Assembly: GCA_963579925.1 (NCBI GenBank)
Contig: CAUZJA010000014.1
Coordinates: 1-26,563 of the forward strand
Origin: UBA1151 sp963579925
Lineage (GTDB): Bacteria > Chloroflexota > Dehalococcoidia > Lucifugimonadales > Lucifugimonadaceae
DNA: 26,563 bases
Reading direction: 5' to 3'
In this document: positions 1 through 8,270 of the stretch, piece by piece
How the letters are laid out: every line of letters begins with the position of its first letter
Position numbering within the stretch: the stretch's first letter is position 1
Program-made: the position numbers and the translations under genes
Notes under the pieces: generated by a model
Told to the model about the DNA's origin: nothing
Seen by the model: the letters and a program-made list of their open reading frames with translations, nothing else
Databases searched by the model: none

Positions 1-4
1 GCAT
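1..4 (-). CDS. Start of a further minus-strand gene running off the left edge
   Basis: Only the start codon is in the window. Reading the minus strand, a strong Shine-Dalgarno sequence (AAGGGAGG, positions 17 to 10) is followed after five bases by ATG at 4 to 2. It lies 36 bp after the stop of the two-TM sensor-like gene, in the same direction, so the two are probably one operon. The product is unknown; a kinase or response regulator would fit a sensor partner, but that is a guess. Confidence 0.35.
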
Positions 5-40
5 TTCTGCCTCCCTTCATGAGAGCCCAGTTTCCAACTT

Positions 41-919
41 TCAACTGGACTCGTTTGAGGGGGGCAGGTCAACCACAGAAAGAAGCTTTATCTTGGCGTC
101 TACTGCCGCGTTCAGCTTCCCATTCCGATCATCCAGTGCTGATGACAACTCCTTCTCATGGGCAAGAAGCGAAGCAAGCTGCCTCCGGGCCGCCGCCGCT
201 ATCGCATATCCGCGCCACACAACGAAGAACAGGCTAGCGAACAGGATTCCCATGATGGCTATCAAGGTAATGATCCGGAACTTCGCCCCACCTGCAGTGG
301 CCGCATCAATGGCGGAAGTCACATCTCGATAGACAACAACTATGTGCGCGGGGCCAGCATCGGCGAGCGATGTTCCCTCACGTGGGATCGGCACTTTTGT
401 GACCACGATCTCACGCGGTCTCATGTCACCTGCCAGCGAAAACATGGATTCCGTACCCATGTAGTTGCTGGCGGGTTGGCTCAAATCCTGCGTCAGCCCC
501 GGGTAGGAGCCGTTGATGGTGGGATCACTGCTGTACTCAAACTCACCATTCGCATCTGCAATATCAACTCTGATCACGGATTGGCCAGCGAATGAGTCCA
601 TTACCAGACGATCGATGATTCTTCGATCACTCGGAAACGTCAAAGTTGCATCTTCAGTGGGTGGAGTAAGCGCGCTGAGTCGCTCGATCACGCGGAAGCT
701 GCCCACGCGCGCCGGCTGCTCAGACTCCTGTTCCAGCCGTGACACAACAATCCCGCGCTCAACGCGACTGGAAATGGTGTTCACAGCCCACAACGCCGTC
801 AGTACCACGATGATGCTCACCAGCGAGTACTGGCGCACAGGAGTGAACCACCCGGAGCCGGTCCCGGGATCTGGTGCAACGACCCTGGTGGCTGACGGAC
901 CACGTGCCCACAGCAACAT
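41..919 (-). CDS. Two-TM membrane protein with extracytoplasmic sensor-like region, no kinase domain
   Basis: About 292 residues. A hydrophobic segment near residues 32-51 (SLVSIIVVLTALWAVNTIS) and a second near 216-240 enclose about 160 residues predicted to lie outside the membrane, the layout of a sensor histidine kinase or chemoreceptor input domain. After the second segment there is only a short helix (LASLLAHEKELSSALDDR, coiled-coil-like) before the stop, with no H-box or ATPase domain. I chose ATG 919, with AGG about 8 bp upstream; an in-frame TTG at 931 is possible. The protein could be a truncated histidine kinase or a stand-alone sensor partner for the gene starting at position 4. 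Its family is not recognised. Confidence 0.6.
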   Translation of the reverse strand: MLLWARGPSATRVVAPDPGTGSGWFTPVRQYSLVSIIVVLTALWAVNTISSRVERGIVVSRLEQESEQPARVGSFRVIERLSALTPPTEDATLTFPSDRRIIDRLVMDSFAGQSVIRVDIADANGEFEYSSDPTINGSYPGLTQDLSQPASNYMGTESMFSLAGDMRPREIVVTKVPIPREGTSLADAGPAHIVVVYRDVTSAIDAATAGGAKFRIITLIAIMGILFASLFFVVWRGYAIAAAARRQLASLLAHEKELSSALDDRNGKLNAAVDAKIKLLSVVDLPPSNESS

Positions 920-1155
920 AATCAACCTCAATCAGTTCGAAAGATATCCTCGACAAGCAATTCTCTCCAACAACCTCGGCATCTGGTAGGCTCATCGGCC
1001 CATATCTCATGGGTGATTGACTGCATTCACAGCGATAGTGCAGATGCAACTACGAAATCGGTCACTGATCATCGCAAGCAGGAGAGAACGCATCTATATT
1101 TGATGGGCGGGTGATTACGGATGTATCAATCGTAAAATTGGGGCATATATCGCGC

Positions 1156-1351
1156 TCAGTCCCCCAGCAACTCCTTCGCCCCCGCAATCTCCATATCCCG
1201 CAGTTTCGCCACGCGTCGCCGGAAGTCCGGGTCTGTGCTGAACGTGGCCGCGAGGAACGCCGTCACGATCTCCTGCGCTACGTTGACGCCGATGATCTGC
1301 GCTCCAATTGCCAGCAAGTTCACATCATCGTGCTCTACGCACTGGTGGGCG
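1156..1351 (-). pseudogene. Displaced duplicate of the rpiB 3' end
   Basis: Positions 1161-1351 align without gaps to 1840-2030, the end of the complete rpiB, with scattered mismatches only. The frame is open and gives the RpiB C-terminus (EHDDVNLLAIGAQIIGVNV and then the RRRVAKLRDMEIAGAKELLG part), ending at its own stop. It lacks the N-terminal substrate-binding part and the catalytic cysteine, so it cannot be an isomerase. It sits beyond hicA, so on the minus strand the order is complete rpiB, hicB, hicA, rpiB 3' copy. That arrangement suggests the TA module arrived by insertion into the 3' end of rpiB. Confidence 0.85.
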
Positions 1352-1370
1352 CTACGCCACTGCTTATGGG

Positions 1371-1562
1371 TCAGCGACCAATTTCGGGAATCGATAATGC
1401 GCGGCATATTTTCTGTGCGAGGATATTGGATACTTCGGAGTCTCGCGGAACCGCTTCAATATGACCGGTACTCGGGTTCGTCCGTAATGAGTGAGAGCGA
1501 CCCTCTCGTTTAAGGTTGCAGCCGTGCCGCCGAAGGTGCCGGATCAGGGCACCGCGATTCAT
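1371..1562 (-). CDS. hicA: HicA-family mRNA interferase toxin
   Basis: 63 residues, the usual size for HicA (YcfA-like, dsRBD-fold) toxins, which cleave mRNA and stop translation. The family pattern is clear: LIRHLRRHGCNLKREG, then GRSHSLRTNP with the candidate catalytic histidine (H24), and a C-terminal ILAQKICRALSIPE helix. It starts 20 bp after hicB on the same strand, which fits hicBA co-transcription with the antitoxin gene first. No strong Shine-Dalgarno precedes ATG 1562, so translational coupling to hicB is likely. The frame is complete, so the toxin may be active. Confidence 0.85.
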   Translation of the reverse strand: MNRGALIRHLRRHGCNLKREGRSHSLRTNPSTGHIEAVPRDSEVSNILAQKICRALSIPEIGR

Positions 1563-1582
1563 TCGACCGTTATCGTGCCGCG

Positions 1583-1774
1583 CTACGCCTCAGGCGGAAC
1601 TCCTCGCAACACATCCTCTCGTCTATCTTCAAGGACCAATGCAATTGCTTCCGACAGGCTTTGCTGAGCCTCGTCCTTGGTGCGACCCTGACCATTAGCT
1701 CCATGCACCTCAGGATAGTACGAGATGTACCAGTCACTATCTTGTTCTGTGATCGATGTAAATTCGTTTCGCAT
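1583..1774 (-). CDS. hicB: HicB-family antitoxin
   Basis: 63 residues. It shows the HicB partial RNase H-like fold pattern: a strand with WYISYYPEVHGANGQGRTKDEA followed by a helix SLSEAIALVLEDRRED. HicB proteins bind and neutralise the adjacent HicA and often repress their own promoter. A GGAGAAT ribosome binding site lies 5-7 bp before ATG 1774. There is no obvious C-terminal DNA-binding domain, so this is the short HicB type; autoregulation may therefore need another factor or the HicAB complex. Confidence 0.8.
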   Translation of the reverse strand: MRNEFTSITEQDSDWYISYYPEVHGANGQGRTKDEAQQSLSEAIALVLEDRREDVLRGVPPEA

Positions 1775-1831
1775 TGATATTCTCCAGCACCATGGCTGTG
1801 GGGCGAGTGCTTAACATGATAGTCCTAACTA

Positions 1832-2302
1832 CTAATCCTCCCCCAGCAACTCCTTCGCCCCCGCAATCTCCATATCGTGCAACTTAGCCACCCGCCGGCG
1901 GAAGTCGGGATCAGTGCTGAACTGAGCCGCCAGGAACGCCGTCACGATCTCCTGCGCTACGTTGACTCCGATTATCTGAGCGCCAATTGCCAGCAAGTTC
2001 ACGTCGTCGTGCTCAACACACTGGTGGGCGGAGTAAATATCGTGTGCAACGGCAGCGCGGATGCCCGGGATCTTGTTGCCAGCAATCGCAGCGCCAACCC
2101 CAGTGCCGCAGATCAGGATGCCGCGTTCAGCGCGACCCTGTCGCACCTCATCGCACACCGTGCGTGAGATGTCCGGGAAGTCCACCGGCTCGCCCGCGAG
2201 CGTCCCAAAATCTGTAACCTCATGGCCTTGGTCAGCGAGGAAATCGAATATAGGACCCTTCATAGGGAACCCGGCGTGGTCGCCACCAATCGCAATCTTC
2301 AT
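1832..2302 (-). CDS. rpiB: Ribose-5-phosphate isomerase B
   Basis: Interconverts ribose 5-phosphate and ribulose 5-phosphate in the cytosolic pentose phosphate pathway (LacAB/RpiB family). The 156-residue product, normal for the family, starts MKIAIGGDHAG (D8, H9) and contains ICGTGVG with the catalytic cysteine at 65 and EHDD with the partner histidine at 98. The frame is open for another 231 bp upstream, but ATG 2302 has a GAGGAG site and begins exactly where the family begins. It is followed by hicBA in the same direction; its last 191 bp are duplicated beyond hicA. Confidence 0.95.
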   Translation of the reverse strand: MKIAIGGDHAGFPMKGPIFDFLADQGHEVTDFGTLAGEPVDFPDISRTVCDEVRQGRAERGILICGTGVGAAIAGNKIPGIRAAVAHDIYSAHQCVEHDDVNLLAIGAQIIGVNVAQEIVTAFLAAQFSTDPDFRRRVAKLHDMEIAGAKELLGED

Positions 2303-2401
2303 GCAGCACTCCTCAAAATTGAAACGGGAAGACGTAGGGAACCGGGCAGCTCTCAAACCTGCCGATATATGTAGGCAGAATCTACCACTGAAAGCCGCAT
2401 C

Positions 2402-3181
2402 TTGAACACTCGAAAGATATTCCTCGCCAACGTGGGGGCCAACGCAACCCACAGGTTCGAGAGTCCCATATTTCCGGACGGTACGTTTGAGATGATTCCA
2501 ATCATCGAGTCTCCACCCGAAGCTGGCGCTCATTCAGTACGGATGGGCGATGTGCCTTCGTGGATGAAGCCCACCCAGAATCTGAGTGAGTGGATACCCG
2601 GGCGATACCGCGACATCGCCACGCACTTCGATCCCGAGTTCATCACCCGCACCTACGGGGATAATTGCGAGCGCGCCGCCCGTGCATACGCTCTCAAGAA
2701 GGCATCACCCGGAGACCTGATCTTCTTCCTCGCCCGTCTCAAGACCCACGACGAACCAGATCCGGCCGCTCAACTCGGTTTCTACCTCGTTGGCTTCATC
2801 GAAGTAGATGACATCCTCCCTAACGTCAGAGCAATGCCTACCGCTGAGGAGCTACAACGATTCGGCGCCAACGCGCACGTCCGAAAAGGTCTCAACGACG
2901 ATGCCAATTGGGATGGGTTCTGGGTATTCGGCGGCTCAGAACGATCAGTCAGATTCAACCGCGCCGTTCCCGTAGACCGGAAATTCTGTGACGAAGTCCT
3001 CCGCACCGCAAACGGTGAGCAGTTTGAGTGGCCCAGCCACCGCACTGAACTCCAGGTAATCGGTTCTTACACACGCACCTGCCGCGTCGTGCTTAATGGG
3101 TTGAATGAAGAGCATGAATCGCGAATTCGAGCGCTCACGACAGCCATAGATGCGTACAATCCCAATTCATTCCCGAATTAA
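2402..3181 (+). CDS. Nmad3-like putative nucleotide-modification-associated protein
   Basis: 259 residues. The N-terminus (KIFLANVGANATHRFESPIF, then PDGTFEMIPI) resembles my recollection of the Nmad3 family (nucleotide modification associated domain 3), whose members start with a strand followed by a PDGSFEYIPIP-type motif. The central part (GDLIFFLARL, LGFYLVGFIEV) fits an alpha/beta fold. Nmad domains are known from phage and bacterial modified-base loci, but their biochemistry is largely unknown. The start is TTG 2402; the only in-frame alternative would cut the conserved N-terminus. It is divergent from rpiB. No DNA-modification genes are adjacent. Confidence 0.55.
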   Translation: MNTRKIFLANVGANATHRFESPIFPDGTFEMIPIIESPPEAGAHSVRMGDVPSWMKPTQNLSEWIPGRYRDIATHFDPEFITRTYGDNCERAARAYALKKASPGDLIFFLARLKTHDEPDPAAQLGFYLVGFIEVDDILPNVRAMPTAEELQRFGANAHVRKGLNDDANWDGFWVFGGSERSVRFNRAVPVDRKFCDEVLRTANGEQFEWPSHRTELQVIGSYTRTCRVVLNGLNEEHESRIRALTTAIDAYNPNSFPN

Positions 3182-3211
3182 CACGCGCCTTACCCAAAGG
3201 ACCTCTCCCAA

Positions 3212-3994
3212 ATGCCAGACAAACCACGCGTCCTAGTAACCGGTTCCAGCGGACTCATCGGCGGAGTAACTATTCGCACGCTCTCCGACAAGTTCGAGTT
3301 CTCAGGTCTTGATATGGCTCAGCCGGATACGGCTCCAGATATCCCCACGCTGGTGACTGATCTCAACGACCTGAACTCCGTGCTACCCGCGTTCGAAGGC
3401 GTCGATATGGTTGTTCACCTCGCAGCGAACGCAGATCAACGCGGCTCATGGGATTCCGTGCTCCACAACAATATCACTACCACCTACAACGTGTGGGAGG
3501 CCGCAAAGCGTGCCGGCGTGAAGCGCGTCGTCTACGCCAGCTCCAACCACGCCGTGGGCATGTATGAGCTGGAAGACCATGCTGGTGACATCCGGAAAGG
3601 CGAGTACGGAGACCGTAAGCCAGGAGCGTTTCCGCAGATAGATAACAGCGTTCAGATCCGCCCCGACGGCTACTACGGCATCGGTAAAGCATTCGGAGAG
3701 GCCACCGGCGCCTATTATCACGATAACTTTGGCATCGAAGCAGCGTGTCTCCGAATCGGCACCGTCTCACGCGATGACGATCCAAAAGCAAATGTGCGCT
3801 TGAAAGCCACCTGGCTCAGTCACCGCGACGCCGTGCACCTGATTGATCGCTGCTTGAGCGTCGAGAACCTCGGCTACCAGATCTTCTACGGTGTCTCAAA
3901 CAACACATGGCGCTTCTGGGACATCGAGCACGCCAAGCAGTTCCTAGGCTACGACCCGCAGGATAACGCTCAGGATCATTGGCCCCCTGCCTAA
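3212..3994 (+). CDS. NAD-dependent epimerase/dehydratase, uronate dehydrogenase-like
   Basis: 260-residue extended/atypical SDR. The NAD-binding loop GSSGLIGG is at residues 11-18, followed by VVHLAANAD, the active-site serines in VVYASSNHAVG (about 110-111), and catalytic Y155 and K159 in YYGIGK. The SSNHAVG and YYGIGKAFGE combination is typical of uronate dehydrogenases, which oxidise galacturonate or glucuronate to aldarolactone with NAD. The substrate is not proven and the subfamily contains unrelated sugar epimerases. It starts 30 bp after the Nmad3-like gene in the same direction, so co-transcription is possible. Confidence 0.85.
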   Translation: MPDKPRVLVTGSSGLIGGVTIRTLSDKFEFSGLDMAQPDTAPDIPTLVTDLNDLNSVLPAFEGVDMVVHLAANADQRGSWDSVLHNNITTTYNVWEAAKRAGVKRVVYASSNHAVGMYELEDHAGDIRKGEYGDRKPGAFPQIDNSVQIRPDGYYGIGKAFGEATGAYYHDNFGIEAACLRIGTVSRDDDPKANVRLKATWLSHRDAVHLIDRCLSVENLGYQIFYGVSNNTWRFWDIEHAKQFLGYDPQDNAQDHWPPA

Positions 3995-4053
3995 CGGTCG
4001 CAAACAAACGCTCTAGCGGTCGCAAGAAAGCGAATTAGCGGTCGCCAGAGAAC

Positions 4054-5016
4054 CTACCGGCGGTCGCGATCTCCGTCACTCCGGTTTGAGCCGCCACGGT
4101 CATCGCTGCGTGGCGGACCACCTGAACCACCACGGTCATCGCGACGTGGGGGACCGCTCGAACCTCCGCGATCATCTCGACGAGGTGCCCCACGTCGGTC
4201 ATCTTGAGATCCACCACCGCGCCTGTCGCCATACGATGACCCGCCGCGTGAGCCTGAACTACCGCGATCATCTCGACGAGGTGGTCCACCGCGGTCATCA
4301 CGAGAGTCACCACCGCGCCTGTCGCCATACGACGATCCACCGCGTGAGCCTGAACCCCCGCGATCATCTCGACGAGGTGGTCCGCCGCGGTTATCGCGAG
4401 AGTCACCACCACGCCTATCGCCATACGAAGATCCGCCGCGGTCGTCACGTGAGCCACCGCCGCGCCTGTCGTCATATGACGATCCGCCGCGTGATCCCCC
4501 ATCTCGATCATCGCGGTCCGAGCTACTCAGCCTCGAGTCGTACGCCGAACCTCCGCGCCGATCATCGCCGTACCCCGGCCGATCGAACTCTTTGCGCCGA
4601 TCGTCTTCAGGTGCTCGCTGCCCACTTCGCAGAAGAAGGCCGTTTTCGATGTTGTACATATGCTCGATACCATCACGAGTGATGTTGTATCGGCCACGCT
4701 GCCAGCGAATCTCTTCCTGTTCCACGCCGGTAGCAACTCTCTGCCGCAGCGACTCCGTATCCGTATTGGATTTCCAGATCGCGATCAACAGATACCGCAA
4801 CTCAGGAATTGAGAGCGACTCATCCAACACCGTGAATACGTAGAGCATCCGGTGATAGGCCCGCTTGAGCTGGTCGAACTCAATCTCCCAGTCGCGGCGA
4901 GGCTTGGTCAGTAGCATCTTTACGTGTCTGGCCTCTTCAGCCGACAATTGATCGCGGGCTCTCGCCCTGATTCCATCAAGCCGATCTTCAGACGTCGGCT
5001 TTCGTTCACTCGTCAC
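4054..5016 (-). CDS. Unknown protein with small N-terminal domain and long RGG/DDR repeat tail
   Basis: 320 residues from GTG 5016 (GGGAG about 10 bp upstream). Residues 1-135 are helical and charged, with a segment (IPELRYLLIAIW) followed by IRWQRGRYNITRDGIEHMYN, which could be a winged-helix-like fold; I do not recognise the family. Residues about 140-320 are a disordered tail made almost only of Arg, Gly, Asp and Ser, built of units such as SRGGSSYGDRRGGDSRDDRGG with a 32-residue (96-bp) period. Such RG/RGG tails bind RNA and drive condensates in eukaryotic proteins and some bacterial RNA helicases; a nucleic-acid role is inferred. It is divergent from the ROK kinase, 37 bp away. Confidence 0.75.
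   Translation of the reverse strand: MTSERKPTSEDRLDGIRARARDQLSAEEARHVKMLLTKPRRDWEIEFDQLKRAYHRMLYVFTVLDESLSIPELRYLLIAIWKSNTDTESLRQRVATGVEQEEIRWQRGRYNITRDGIEHMYNIENGLLLRSGQRAPEDDRRKEFDRPGYGDDRRGGSAYDSRLSSSDRDDRDGGSRGGSSYDDRRGGGSRDDRGGSSYGDRRGGDSRDNRGGPPRRDDRGGSGSRGGSSYGDRRGGDSRDDRGGPPRRDDRGSSGSRGGSSYGDRRGGGSQDDRRGAPRRDDRGGSSGPPRRDDRGGSGGPPRSDDRGGSNRSDGDRDRR
4200..4470 (-). repeat. 96-bp coding tandem repeat in the RGG tail gene
   Basis: Near-identical units begin at about 4221 and 4317 with a third, more diverged one to about 4470; the period is 96 bp, i.e. 32 codons, so copy-number change keeps the frame. Shorter 22-bp copies of a TAGCGGTCGC motif continue past the stop codon (about 3992-4055). 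Confidence 0.8.
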
Positions 5017-5053
5017 TCATCAAACTCCCGGCAACATAATCTAGAATCCGACT

Positions 5054-6052
5054 ATGGGCCAACAAAACAATCCGCTTACTCCACTTTACGCACTTGCAGG
5101 CGACATAGGGGGCACCCAGATACGCGCTGCCCTGGTAAATGATGCCGGCAAGATCATCTCCCGTGATGCCACGGATACACGTCCCGAAGAGGGAATCGAC
5201 TCAGCAGCAGACCGTTTGTGCCAACTCGCTGATCAAGTCTCAGACGGCGTTGCTTCATCGTCAATTGTCGGATTTGGCATCTCTTCGGCAGGCCCAATTG
5301 ACCCATCAGAAGGCTTCTACAGCCATCCGCCCAACCTGATGGGCTGGCACGATAAGACTATGGTGCCGCGCATAACGGAGTACCTGGGACACGCTCCAAA
5401 CATCATTCACGATGCCCACGCCGCCGCCTTCGCAGAGTGGAAATTCGGCGCGGCACGGGAGCATCGTGACGTCGTATACGTCACAGTCTCCACTGGCCTC
5501 GGTGGAGGAATGCTGTCCGACGGCGTCCCCGTCAACGGCCGCCACGGTATGGCCGGTGAAATAGGTCACCTGATAATCGACGCCTCCGGCCCGGCATGCA
5601 ACGCCGGCTGCAAAGGTTGCCTAGAGGTGTTCGCAGCCGGTGGCGGCGTTGCCCGCGCTGCCCGTGAAGCCATCGCCAGCACACCGGACTCTAAGATGCT
5701 CGCGCTCGTCAACGGAGACGCCGCAGCCATCTCCGGGCGCGTCGTATACGCAGCAGCAGAGGCGGGCGATCAGATCGCCATCGCTATAATAGAACGCGCC
5801 GTCAACGCACTCTCCATCGGCTTTGCCAATCTGCTGGCCACGTTCGACCCCGGCGTAATCGTCGTCGGAGGCTCGGTAGTGGTTGGCGATGATGAAGTAG
5901 CCGGCCTGCGCAAACATTGGGACGACTTGATCGCACGCGTCCAGACCACCGCGCTACTCAGATATCGCGACCACGTGCCAATCGTCGTATCGCAACTTGG
6001 CGACGACGTTGGGCTACTTGGCGCAGCCGCCTACGCGTTCGAGCAGAACTAG
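5054..6052 (+). CDS. ROK-family sugar kinase (glucokinase-like)
   Basis: 332 residues. The ATP phosphate-binding motif DIGGTQIRAAL is at 17-27, the catalytic aspartate at about 120 (IIHDAHAAAFAEWKFG), the second phosphate motif VYVTVSTGLGGG at about 141-152, and the ROK zinc site comes from H172 in GEIGHL together with the cysteines of CNAGCKGCLE (182, 186, 189). The family phosphorylates glucose or other hexoses with ATP; EIGH with this zinc motif is common in glucokinases, but N-acetylmannosamine or fructose kinases cannot be excluded. No repressor HTH is present, so this is an enzyme rather than an NagC-type regulator. Its stop overlaps that of the convergent HEAT gene. Confidence 0.9.
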   Translation: MGQQNNPLTPLYALAGDIGGTQIRAALVNDAGKIISRDATDTRPEEGIDSAADRLCQLADQVSDGVASSSIVGFGISSAGPIDPSEGFYSHPPNLMGWHDKTMVPRITEYLGHAPNIIHDAHAAAFAEWKFGAAREHRDVVYVTVSTGLGGGMLSDGVPVNGRHGMAGEIGHLIIDASGPACNAGCKGCLEVFAAGGGVARAAREAIASTPDSKMLALVNGDAAAISGRVVYAAAEAGDQIAIAIIERAVNALSIGFANLLATFDPGVIVVGGSVVVGDDEVAGLRKHWDDLIARVQTTALLRYRDHVPIVVSQLGDDVGLLGAAAYAFEQN

Positions 6053-7221
6053 GTCGCCGACTCAGAGCCCCACTCAGGCCCATCATCATCGTCTTCCCCG
6101 TCACCGTCCTCGTCATCCTCAAACTCGCCGAACAGCAATGGTGAATCTTCACTATCGTCAAAGTAGTCGAAACCGTCCGACTCATCGACGCTGTAGTCCT
6201 TGAACTTCCAGTCGTCGTCGGTATCCTCATCGATATCCTGATCTGCCTCAGGATCCTCAACTACTTGGACCTCATCTTCCTGAGAGGTCATACCAAAAAT
6301 GCCCGGCTCATCCTCAAACAGTATGTTCTCCATCTTGATCTCGCGAATCGCGGCCTGCGATGCCTCGGCCACAATGGTGTGCTCGCTCTCAGTGCCTTCC
6401 TGAATGAGCTTCATCGCAGCATCACCGCCAATGCGTGCCAGCGACCCAATCGCAGCCACAGCCACCACCGGATCGTCGTCTTCCAGCAGGCTGGCTAACT
6501 GGAGCACGTGCGGCTCTTCGCCAATCTCGCCAAGTGCACGCGCCGCCTCGAACCGTAGCTCTGGCGACGTGTTTGTGATCTGCTGTAACACCTGCGGCAG
6601 CCAGGCCTGATCGCTGCTCAGTCCCATCGAATACAGCGCACTCTTCACTTCTTCAATATCGCCGCTATCAAACGCTGCCTTGATCAGCACATCAACATTG
6701 CTGTTCCCAAGCGTAGCCGCCGCCTCCAGCGCACGCCTTCGCACGCCATCGATTTCGCGGGCGTCCGCCAGTATCTCGTCCAGGCTCTCGCCAAGCTTCT
6801 GAACATCGGGTTTGAGCAACTTACCCGCCACGCCCAGCGCAGCAAACCGGGCCAGAGCCAGTGCAGCGTCCTCTCGAACACCGTCATCGGAATCAGACTT
6901 CACAATCTTCAGCAGCGGCGCCACCAACGTCCGGTCGTCACACTCCGCCAGTCCAGCCAGCGCAAGTTTGCGACCTGGGGCCGATTCGATAACCAGCGCC
7001 TGCTTGAACACGGTGTCGAACTCAAGCAGTGAGTTATCTTCGGAAAGTCCCACAACTCGATGCAGGAAGTTGACCAGCCGGGCTTCCGACCACTCCTCCC
7101 ACTCCTCCGCAAGATCACGAGCGTCATCGCTCGATAGCCCAGACAGTTCGCTGAGGCCAGCGTATGTGAACTGGCCACCCTCTTCGTCCGGCACTGTTTC
7201 CAGGAATTCGTTCAGGCCCAT
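6049..7221 (-). CDS. HEAT-repeat protein with long acidic tail
   Basis: 390 residues. Residues about 80-300 are helical repeats of the HEAT/PBS-lyase type (for example APGRKLALAGLAECDD, ALALARFAALG, FEAARALGEIGEEP, AIGSLARIGGDAAMKLI), a protein-binding solenoid. The last 90 residues are dominated by Asp and Glu (DDDWKFKDYSVDESDGFDYF, DEDGDGEDDDDG), so the tail is disordered and highly negative. Starts at ATG 7221 with GGAG about 10 bp upstream. The stop overlaps the ROK kinase stop by a few bases in convergent orientation. The partner is unknown; an assembly or scaffolding role is inferred. Confidence 0.85.
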   Translation of the reverse strand: MGLNEFLETVPDEEGGQFTYAGLSELSGLSSDDARDLAEEWEEWSEARLVNFLHRVVGLSEDNSLLEFDTVFKQALVIESAPGRKLALAGLAECDDRTLVAPLLKIVKSDSDDGVREDAALALARFAALGVAGKLLKPDVQKLGESLDEILADAREIDGVRRRALEAAATLGNSNVDVLIKAAFDSGDIEEVKSALYSMGLSSDQAWLPQVLQQITNTSPELRFEAARALGEIGEEPHVLQLASLLEDDDPVVAVAAIGSLARIGGDAAMKLIQEGTESEHTIVAEASQAAIREIKMENILFEDEPGIFGMTSQEDEVQVVEDPEADQDIDEDTDDDWKFKDYSVDESDGFDYFDDSEDSPLLFGEFEDDEDGDGEDDDDGPEWGSESAT

Positions 7222-7293
7222 TAACCGCCATCTCCAACAAGATGAAATAATCTCTACTACTAATGATAGAGGGGATTGAGTCTCACTTCATGA

Positions 7294-8268
7294 TTGGGTG
7301 TGACCGTGATTAGTGATGGTCCCGTAGTCGTAACCGGTGCCGCAGGCTTTCTTGGGCGACGAATTGTGCGAGAAATCAGTGCAATGGGCCGTCCCGTACG
7401 TGCAATTGTCCGCAAGCCTGAGCAGCGTGCAATCGTTGATATCGCCAACGTCGAGGCTGTTGAAGCCGATGTAACTGATGCGAATTCGCTGGCCGCTGCT
7501 ATGTCCGGCGCCTCGCTCGTCGTCCACAGCGCAGCGATCCTGCGTGAGCGAGGCGATGCAACGTACGAGTCCGTGAACGTCCAGGGCCCCCAGCGCGTCT
7601 TCCAGGCCGCCGTGGACGCTGGCATCCAACGCGGCGTACTCGTCTCCGTAGTCGGCGCCGACCAGATGTCCAACGCCCGCTACCTCCAATCCCGCGGCAA
7701 GAGCGAAGCCGCCGCCCTCGCGTCGGGCATCGATCTCAGTATCGCCCGCCTCTCAGCCCTCTTCGCAGAAGGCGATGAGTTCGCCAACGCCCTCGCCGCG
7801 CTAGTTCGCCTCGGTCCGCTCGTCCCCGTGATCGGCAGCGGCAAGTCGCGCTTCCAACCGCTCTCAGCCGACGATGCTGCCTATGCAATAGCGCGCCTCG
7901 CCCACTCGCCCGCCCACGACGGCGAAAAACTCGAACTCGGCGGTCCAGACGTCCTCGATTACATCCAGATTCTCGACATCATCGCCGCGACCATGGGGCG
8001 GCGCACAATCAAGATGCGCCTGCCTATCCCCTTAATGCGCCCCGTCATTCGCATCATGGAGCTACTCACGCCCACCCCGCCCGCCACGTCTGAGCAACTC
8101 CAAATGCTCAACATCGACAACGTTGCATCAGGCCCAACATTCGAAGAACTGTTCGACCGCCCACCACGCCCCATGCGCGGCAACATCGATTACGTAAACA
8201 GCGTCGGCAAATTCGCAGCCCTCCGCATCATGCTCGGCCGAATGCCGCGCAGCATCCGGGACCACTAG
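7294..8268 (+). CDS. NAD(P)H-binding SDR, NDUFA9/complex I-associated type
   Basis: 324-residue atypical SDR. The dinucleotide loop VVTGAAGFLGRR lies at about residues 12-23, followed by EADVTDANSLAAAM, LVVHSAAI and a VNVQGPQRVFQAA helix. The later part (RFQPLSADDAAYAIARL, KLELGGPDVLDYIQIL) is characteristic of the NDUFA9/ubiquinone-assembly SDRs, which bind NADPH without clear catalysis. The start is TTG 7294 or GTG 7300/7306; the choice is uncertain and changes only four residues. Two bases separate it from folC, so SDR-folC-fabF are probably one operon. Confidence 0.85.
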   Translation: MGVTVISDGPVVVTGAAGFLGRRIVREISAMGRPVRAIVRKPEQRAIVDIANVEAVEADVTDANSLAAAMSGASLVVHSAAILRERGDATYESVNVQGPQRVFQAAVDAGIQRGVLVSVVGADQMSNARYLQSRGKSEAAALASGIDLSIARLSALFAEGDEFANALAALVRLGPLVPVIGSGKSRFQPLSADDAAYAIARLAHSPAHDGEKLELGGPDVLDYIQILDIIAATMGRRTIKMRLPIPLMRPVIRIMELLTPTPPATSEQLQMLNIDNVASGPTFEELFDRPPRPMRGNIDYVNSVGKFAALRIMLGRMPRSIRDH

Positions 8269-8270
8269 CC

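Noticed and set aside
4086..4682. 198-codon plus-strand frame across the RGG repeat
   Set aside because: It is the antisense shadow of the repeat-rich minus-strand gene; its His-Arg-rich repeats come from the same 96-bp units and there is no RBS.
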